From Cheiracanthium punctorium (lineage: Eukaryota; Arthropoda; Arachnida; Araneae; Cheiracanthiidae): 64,000 nt of DNA. The DNA lies in assembly GCA_038373885.1 (NCBI GenBank), contig JAWZYV010013530.1:558001-622000 (forward strand), given 5' to 3'. This document shows, piece after piece, positions 53,301 to 63,200 of the stretch. Under the pieces are notes generated by a model. That model saw only the letters and a program-made list of their open reading frames with translations. It had not been told where the DNA came from and made no database searches. How positions within the stretch are numbered: the stretch's first letter is position 1; every line of letters starts with the position of its first letter. A program made the position numbers and the translations under genes.

Positions 53301-54257
53301 ATGACCATTTCCTGAACCGCTAGTCAGAGACATATAGTTCCAATTGCAAAAATGCTTTAATTTGTACAATTTATTACACCAGAAACAAAATCGAAGTCAA
53401 TAAATCAATTCCTACAAAAATTACAGAATTTAAGTTTTTATACAGTCCCCAGTCCTATCAGTTATAGTTAGAAAATTTTTCTTTATACAATTTGATGCAC
53501 AGTATTTAAAAAAAAAAAAAAAAAAAATTCCTTCTACGACTAAAATTTAGAGAGTTATAAAGCAGCAAATATTTTGACTTAAGTCATTTTTCTACATTTA
53601 AAAATACCCCATGATGGTTTCATTTTCTGGCATAATGCGGAGAAAGAAGCAAAACTAATTTCAGAATAGTAATCTTTAAGTAGAAGGTTATATTCAGGAT
53701 CTATAAAAATCTATCTGGGGTCAGACTTACTAAATCGTGTATGTGTAGTATGTAGATGTGTAGCACCGAGTATGCTACACAAAATACAGAAAGAGTTTTT
53801 TACACGGGTGCATATTTGTATTGCAGCTGAAGGAAGCTACTTTTGAGCAAATGTTATGCTAACAGAATTTTTAATATTATATTAAGTTTTTTAAATTATT
53901 ATATTTGTATTTTACAATGTTTCATTTTCTAATTTAATGTTTAATGAAGTGTTTTATTTCCTTGGTTCTTTTTTAAGTTATTTAAGACCAGTTCATTTAA
54001 AAAAACTCTTTTAAAAAAATCGATTTTCAGTATAAACTATATTTTTATGTTTATTGGATACACATAGTTAAACATTAATCTTCTTTATTGCAATCTACAT
54101 TCATAAAATAGTTAATGAAATTGCTAATAAATATTACAAGGCACAAAAACATATATATTAATTTTTCTCAATTCATTTTGTATACAGCCCCTATTTTGCT
54201 ACTTGAAAAGTGCTCTAACTTCAAGCAGTTGTAACTCAGTGAATTTTGGTTGCAGAA

Positions 54258-54295
<38 letters not shown>

Positions 54296-57200
54296 TTAAA
54301 TTGTTTAAAGAAAATTTTCTAAATATAACTGGTATGACTGGGGGACCATATAAAAAAATTAAATTTTGTAATTTTTATAGGAATTGATTGACTTTGATTG
54401 TTTCTGGTATAATAGATTATATAATTTAAAGCATTTTTGCAACTGGAACAATGTGTCTCTAACGGCTTAGGAACTAACCATTGGGCACCGTTAACACTGG
54501 ACACCCTGTATATTAAAATTAAATAAACTTCAATCTATGAACAAAACATGACATTAAAACACCAAAAAATTGTAAGTAGAGTAACCAAAATTATTTTTTT
54601 TGTTACTCCACCTTACTAGAAAAAAAGACCTCTAGACTTGCTACACTTGCTGTTCGTACAGGACATTCGGCCCCTAATAAGGCTTATTTGTAAAAAGGCA
54701 AAATCTTCAGTCAAAACTCGAAGACTAAATGAAATAAAATGTTACGGCGCTACATATCACTCGTACTTGCACATTCCTTGGAACATAAAAATTTAAATCT
54801 TACAATATTTTTAAATATGTAAACCTTTATAGAAGACCTTGCTTATTTGCCACCCAGAGCAGTTTTTCATAGTTTTATGATTTGCATGTATGCCTATAGT
54901 TAATTATCATTTCTCTTTAAGTTTGCAAAAACAGTACTTAATATGTTTTCTTTGCTATAAACTATGGAACAACTATGATATCTTCCACCCAATGGTGTCT
55001 TTTTATTATTTGGCTATTTATATTGGTGTCAATTACATAATCCCTTACACAGAGCTGCCGACTTTACAAACTTTCTGTGGGTGCCCTAAAAGTCCGTGGG
55101 GGGGAGGGGGGGGTTATAAAATGTTGAAAGTCGCACAAGGTTTGTAATTTTTGATAAAGGATCGCTAAGTTTGGTGCCAAAACACGACGATTTATTTTAA
55201 AGGGGGAGTATAGTTGGAATGTACTTGGCTAAGATTGTAAAATAGTTTTAGTAGGTGATTTTAAGATAGATTTCGATTCCGAAGATGGGTTTTTATGGAA
55301 CAAGGAAGAAAAATACGGCACACTCATGAATAACAATACACTTTCCAACTTTATGGAATCTTTTCCAACTACCCTTCAATCTTTTCCTATTATTATTTGC
55401 TTCCTTGCTCGTAACTACTCAATCATTTGACTTTTCGTGCACATTTTTACCAGTGGGAAATGGGTAATACAAATAATCATTTTAGCTCCACATAAAATAT
55501 CCAATATCTGAGGGTATAGATCGAAGAAACGATATCTGTCTCACGGTTTTGGTACACAAAGTAAAATAAACTAACTGCACCAAGGATTCGAAAAAATTCA
55601 GGATGATTCTTTACAAGCTGCACTACACACTGCAATAAATTCGAAAACTTTCATGAAACTTTCAGAAAAAAATCTTAAACGTGGAACTGCACAGCAAAAT
55701 ATTTCTAAGAGTGGCCATTCTGCAAAAAATTTTCGTTTATTCGGGTGTCTAGTACAGCTTGTGAACCTACATCCTAAAAATTGTGAAGTGCTTGAGATAA
55801 TTAGTTTTCTTTTTTGTATTTATATACCAAAATTGCGTGTTTTTTTCCCAGCGCTGAAGGTGACATTCAAAGTTTAATTTAAGTGAATAGTGTGAATTTT
55901 GGCATCCGATTATCTGTACTACGGTGAAGCAACGCTGGGCATAGAATGAAAGTCTCCACCGTTGTGTCTTAGTAACGATAACAGCAAACCAGTTAAAATC
56001 AAGATTCTTTTTAAAGTAATGAAGTATTTCTGATGAAATGCCCTTCTTTTAGAAAAATCTGCTTGTGTTGGAGTCACCTTAAATTTGTTTGCCTTATGCA
56101 AATTCTCTGTCAAAATTCGAGAATTCCTGGGCGCACACCCCCTTTGCCCTTGTAATAAATCAGACCCGAAAAAGGTGTATTACACTATTTCACTTTCTTT
56201 TTTTTTTACTTTTAGCGATAGAATTTTGATTGGTTTTAACTAATCATTATAAATTTCAAAGCAAAAGAAAAGTGTATTACTACGTTTATTGGGGGGGAAA
56301 AAAAACATGCAACAATAATATCACAATCAGTCAAATTTCTTGTCATGTAAATGGGAATTTTGTATAAAAAGTGATTCAGTTTTCGAATGTAACAATTCAC
56401 GATCAATGTTATTCTTGTTTAATCTATCTCATCCCTGTCTGAAATCCTCAGAGTTTTCAAAAAATGTTATTCATAGTATTGTTTCTCAGCTCATTCATTT
56501 CCTGTTTTTTTTTTTTTTTTTTTTTTTTAATAAACTTTTTGTACCCCTATAAACAGCTGCAGCTAAGCCTTGACTATTTTCTTTTCTTTTTTTCTCCAAC
56601 AAATTAAAAAAATTACAAACATTATACCTTTAAAATAAAACTAGATAATTTCCTCAGAATGAATTAATGCAACGTTTTCTATGTTGAAATGTGTGTAGGA
56701 CCACATAAAAAAGATTGGTAACTATTTAAATGCAAACAGAAAAATAAAGCACAACAAAAAAAGTTGTTTATCTTAGAGTTAATAATTATTCAAAAAATAT
56801 TTTGAATTGTTGACCATATAACCTCCAGGCATGGTTTTGAGCATCCTCCTGAAGTAGAGCTATTTTACCCTCTACCATTATGTGGTCAAATTTGCAAAAT
56901 TACGAGAGACATGCATTTCAGTAATGTGTGTTCATGCGCCCATGATTTCAGTATAATTTTAAAAAACAGCTTTGGGCTAGATCAAAGCAAATAGTACCTA
57001 ATTCCGCTTTGTCAAACAAGAACAAAAATTGAACAAAATATTCACAGAAAATGAAACGGAAGGCATCTCGAAATGTTAGTGTGGACCACAGTCTGTTCCA
57101 TCCTTTTCAATAAATAACTGAGCACTAAAATCATTCAAAAATAAGAAAAGGAAATTGAGACTTTAGAAGAAAGTGACACAAAGCTTTATACCTTAGAAGC

Positions 57201-60200
57201 CTCGTCTCAGTCTCATTCAATTAACACCAAAGCGACGACACTTTTTGATGAATGGGCATCTTTTTTTGTTCCAGAGACATACAAAGTGTTGTACATTAGG
57301 TGCTTGTAAACAGACAGACCTTGATGTTCTCTATTTACAGTAAAAACAATTAAACCTACTCACTTCAGAATCCTGAAGTTATATTATTAGAACTATCTCA
57401 AAACATTTCCATAATGGGAATGAGTCTTTCACCTAACTCCTGTGTTATCTTTCCCCGCGTGAACTTCTGATTGTAGCCAGCGGCTTTGTCTCAAATCCTC
57501 CGTTTTCCGGTACTCTTGGGCTAACATAGTCTCATTGTATTCATACATTTTCCCATGGAGGACGAGGATTCTGGGATGAGGTCTGTTTGTGTGGGTCAGA
57601 AAGAAAGGGGGAGAGGCATTCAAGACTTCGGCTGCAGTGGGCAAAGGCATTGCCTGTGGTAGGGAGTCGCACATCACATTGTGAAAAAGCTTTGAATTTT
57701 AGAAAGACATTGTTTCCATGGACGCCAGATAGGAAGGTAAGTGGCAGTGGGGGATTGAGATTTGAGCCCGCCTAGTATAGTAAACATTTTTACAGCATAC
57801 TGAATTTCTAAGTATTATTTTCGTGCTAAAATGTCTGAAAGTTAAGATGACCCCCATACACCTCTAAATTAGTACTTGTATGAGAAACTATTATAATTAT
57901 TATTTTAAGTAGACAAAAATATTACCTGTTTGGATTCCTTTTTTTTTTTTCATGCACTTTTTAAAATTTTAGAGTATGTGCTAAGTTACTACTTATTGGA
58001 ATTTTATTATAATTACTCCAGTTCCGAGGCACATAAGGGTGTATGCCTAAGAAACAAAGTCTGCATAACGGTCTTAGTACACAAATTAAAGTAGACTATC
58101 GCACCAAGGATTCGAAAAAATTTAGGATGATTCTTTATAAGCTGCACTACATACCGAAATAAAGAATAACACTTCTTTAAAATTTTCAATTTTTAAGAAT
58201 TTTTTCTAAAAGTTTTGTAAATGATACAGGTTTATTGTTTATTTCAGTGTATAGTGCAGTTTCTAAAACATACATCCTAAAAATTTGAAATATTTGACAT
58301 AATTAATTTTTTTGAATTTGTGTACCAAAATTTCATGGGGTTTTTTTTTTCTGAACTACAGCGATAAGCTGAAAGTAGCTGTCATTCATTTGCCTTTAAA
58401 CAGGGTTTAATTTCTATCCAAAAAAGTGCAAGAGCCCTGATTTTTTGAATTGCAATTTACAAAATTAATTACCTAATTTAAGGTATTATTAAGTTAATTT
58501 TTGTTACCTCTGTATTAGTTTGCGATGTAATAAAATTAATATCAACAGAAACAATTACGATGGTAATTAAAAATTTAAATTTTGTGTAAAATTTCACCGA
58601 GAAAAAAGAAGCAAGCTGAGCTCCCATGCAAATTAAGCACTTCCTTTAAATACATGCAAGTATTTAGCACCCACGAAAACTTTTCTGTGGGTGCTTGAGA
58701 TCTGACATACTACATAAAAAAACAACCGTCCCTCACTAAAATTTTATTTTCGAATTATGCAGTTGCAAAGCACTCGTTGTCATCAGTGGCGTGACTATAC
58801 CGTTAGGGCCCGTAATGAATTCATTGGATAGGGTCCTTCCCCATTATACAGAATCTCAACCAACATGTTGCAGTTCACTTTTTCTAGCTTTCTATTTGGG
58901 AAAGGCTCCCCCTCCGTCCGGGGGACCGTGGCTTTTGCCCGTTCTACCGCCCTATAGTTACGCCAGTGATTGTCTCATCGAAGTTCCTCAAGCGCATCTG
59001 AATTATAAAGGACATGGGTGCTCATATAGGGAAGTAGGTGGGGGCTCGGGTCCCTCCCTCTAACCGTCGGTATAGTGAACATTTTATATTAGCTAACCTT
59101 TTTTTCACTATTTCAGTACTAAAATATTTGAAAGTGCGATTGCCGATGACCTTACAAATGCAAGAAATAACCCCTCCCCCTCTCGTCTTAAAGTACTCAT
59201 ATGGACGTCCATGCCGAAGCACCCACATACATTTGGCCTCATTAAAGATTTTCTTTTAAACTTTTAAAATATCACACAACTAATAAGCAAATAAAGCATT
59301 TTAGTACTGAAATAATGCAAAAAGTTCCGTATGCTTTACAAATATTCATATTACGTAATGGCATAATTGGGGCGGGAACCCTCCTTGAGTGTACATCACT
59401 GTGTTGGGGTTATCAGATGATTGCTGGTGCTCAGCATCCAACGTAATTTTTTTTACAAGCCCAAAGCACCCACATAAACGTCTTTTCCTAGCCCTTTCTG
59501 CAAACTTCAAATTATGACTTGGCACTAAAATTTCTGTGGGTGCTCCGCACCCACAGAATTTTTTCAGTGGGTGCTTGAGCCCCGGAGCACCCACATAGTC
59601 AGTGCCACTGCCCTTACAGATTGACGTATGTAGCACATCGAAATATTTCATTCCCCTGTGCTGGCAAATATCCAAGTTGTACTTGCTATAATGGCATAGC
59701 TAACACCACCGAAAATTTCTACTCAATAGCGTGAGGCAAATGCCCAAACTGAACCTAGCCGGCATTGCTATAATCTGCATTTTAATTATTTTTCATTCAA
59801 TATACTGGGTGCTAATGTTTTGGAGCACAAACTATACATATTTGGAATATGCATTTTAGGTTCACCCTGTTTGGAGAGATAGCATCTTACCAGATCATAC
59901 CTGTTATCCAAAATGACTCTTTTCAAATCAAATACAATTAGTTATTTTGTATTAGAAAAACAAATCTGTAATTTTAAAATCCTGTTATATAAGATATCTT
60001 GCAACTTGAAAATAGTGAGCTTTGTGCAGTATCCTTAGACTTATTCATTTCTCATACTTTTGAAAATTTGGTGTGAAAATAGGATCATTCTACTTCATGC
60101 TTGTCAATTTTGCGTGATTCTGCATATTTTGAATAGCATGAATGATTTTATGCTTGCAAAAATTGCCAAATCGGCAACCATCAGGGGCAGAAAAATCTTC

Positions 60201-63200
60201 AAAAATTTACATATCCGTGTAACCTAAAATAATATGCGCCCGAAACCAAAATTTATTTACCAAAAAATATTACTACATTTTATTGCTCTGTAAAATTTAC
60301 ATTATTGAGATTGTTTGCAATGAAATGAAATGTTGCAACCACAAACCAAATCAGTATGGACACCTAAGATTTATGAACAACATGCCCATTAATGTGTCTG
60401 AAACCTTTTAATGGAGATGGCCTGAAAAATAATTTATGAATCTCTTATGGTTGAACTTTTTACAGGCTCTATTGGGCATGAGACAAAAAAAAAAAAAAAA
60501 AAAAAAAAATGCATGCCCAGTCCAGGAATAGATTTTTCCAGCCCTAAAAACATGATGCTTATTTTTTTCAGTTTTAAATAAATATTTTTTTAAATAATTA
60601 AAATTTTGAAATTTAAGCTAGTGGAATTACTTCCTAGGAATTTTTAGAATATGTGGACACCTTCGTTGAAACTCCTCACAGTTTTGGAGGAGATAGCATG
60701 TCAAGCTTTTGATAGCAGCAGCAACTGTGGCAATGAGGGTTATTTTTTTTTAATAGAAAGAGATTTAGACACAAAGATAAATTACTTGAATTTTGGTTTT
60801 CGTAATAACTTACACAAATAAAATCATACCTTAAAGATTCATCAGCTCCAGCCAACATGTAATAAAATACATGATAATTTGGTTCACCTTCTGGCCGTCG
60901 ACTGACTCTAGATCTTTCTAACATATAAGTCTATAAGAAAAAATATTCCAATTTCATTAGTGAGTCACAGAGAAAAAGTATGATATTTTTCTTTAAATCA
61001 AGAATTTCAGTATCAATATGCATGTATGAAGTCAATAAATAATATGAGATGTATGCAAAGAAGTAAAAGGGATAAATGCAATGAAGCTACTTTTTTTTTT
61101 TTTTAAAGAACTGTGTAACATTTTTATTTACCTGTAAAGATGCAGACACAATTTGCCCAGAATGATCTAAATCTATGGAAAAAAGTTGTGTAAAACGGGT
61201 GGCATTAGCATTCATAACTGTTCGACAATTTCCAAAAGCTTCCAACAATGTGTACACAGCATTTAATTTTTCTCCTGCAAAAAAAAGAAAATTGTTTTAT
61301 AAATTAAACTAGTGTAACTTGAAATTACGTTTTGGTTATTAAAATTACACTGGAATTTCATGAACCTGTAAGAACTTGCTTTGATGAACCTGCTACAGCA
61401 ACAAAATACTGCAATAAGTGTCGAAAGCTTGTGGTTTTACCACTCCCACTACGACCTTGTAAAACAATTGATTGGTCTCTTCGAGTTCTCAAAAGCCCAT
61501 TGAAAGTTGATTGAGCAACTGCATAAATGTGAGGAGGCATGTCATCATCTCGACAAGATTTAAACATTCTCATCACCTTTAAAAGAATACAAACATGTTT
61601 CAATTTGACTTTGAATGCATTTTTAATTAAGATAAACCAATAATTGTTGTTTTATAAAATAACAAAAGTAGTACCTTTTCTGAATAAGCTGCTAGAGGTT
61701 GAGCAGGATTCAATACTAGAAGATTACTTCCTGCATAGGTATATATTAATTGAGAGCAATATCTTTGGCGCAAAGTGTGTAAAACACTGCATTCATTTAC
61801 ATGCCGCAGATGTGCAATATTTTCTATGAAGTCAAAATATGGGGGATTAGCCTAAAAAAGTATACATATATTTTTGTTAGTAAATTCAATTTTTTAAGTA
61901 ACAATTAAAGATTATAAAATAAAATTCAAATTAACACAATCTTAACAAAAAAAAAAAAAAAACAGCAGAAAGTGATATTTAAAAGATTAAAAATTAAAAA
62001 GCTTTAATCTTTTCAATCTAACACAATCTTGCTTGCATGCACATAAATTTCTGTAAGTAGATTTTTGTTGTATTAAATTTATATTTAAAAAAAAGTTTTT
62101 TAATTAAAATTTAAACACAGAAAAATTCAGATTCAAAACTTATAAACACTTAAGAGTTAGAATATAAACTCATTGAAAATGATATTCGCAATGAGATCTT
62201 ATGCAAATGCAAACAAATAAGAATTATTTTACCTTTTCCACATCTTCTTCATTAACTTCTATCACATCTTGGGTAAATTCCATTTTTACAAATAATTTTC
62301 CTTCCTGTGGAGGTGGACCTGTTTTGACTAGGTGAGCAGCTGAAAATCCACCTTTATGAACAACCCAAACTATGTCCTTTGATAACCACTTTTTCTCTAC
62401 TTCCATTTCTTCTTCAGATTTTGCCTAAAATGCACAATTTATCCAGAAATATTTAATTTTTTGGCATACTCCATAATACACAAAATGAGAAAAAAAAACT
62501 AACTTCATTGATTAAATTATTTTGTACAGTATGTTATCAGAAATAATGTATGTAATTTAATTTTTTTTGAACTCATTTGTAATATTAACTAACATTATTT
62601 AACTTAACAAGGCCCTACTACTCACATAAAGCCTCGACTCCATATGATATAGTTTCAGATATGTCATAACAAGTCAAACATTATTTAATTGATATTTTTT
62701 CAAATATTCTTTTTAAAAATAATAATAATAATGCAAATCTAAATGCACAATCAAAATCATAAGTATCTAGAACATTTGGATTAACCCATTTGTACCCAGA
62801 TATTTTTGCAACTTTCTTCAATTTTTGCTAATACCAGCAATAATAGATAAATTTCTAATATCAGCCTCTTGAGCAAGGGATGATATTGTTTAAAATCATT
62901 ATTTATAAAAATTGAAATGTCAACATCCTACTTAGTCAGGTTAAAATATTTTGTGGAGTTGAGATTCAATACTCCTGAATAAAGGCTAAGAAAAATAAAT
63001 AACATTTTTGGCTGATAGCACAAATGCCGTCCTAAAAAAAAGGACACTAGGCATAAATGGGTTGATTAAATAATCCTACAACTAAAAGACCATTCATTAA
63101 AATCCCAAGAAAAAGGTTATTTACTGAAAGTGCATAGTAACATTGCAATCCTAAAACACTTAACTATAAAAATTTACTTACAACAGTTTTGAATTTATTG

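Noticed and set aside
57429..57677. 82-aa minus-strand ORF in a GC-richer patch
   Set aside because: No recognisable domain, no splice support, phase not needed by myosin, surrounded by repeats.
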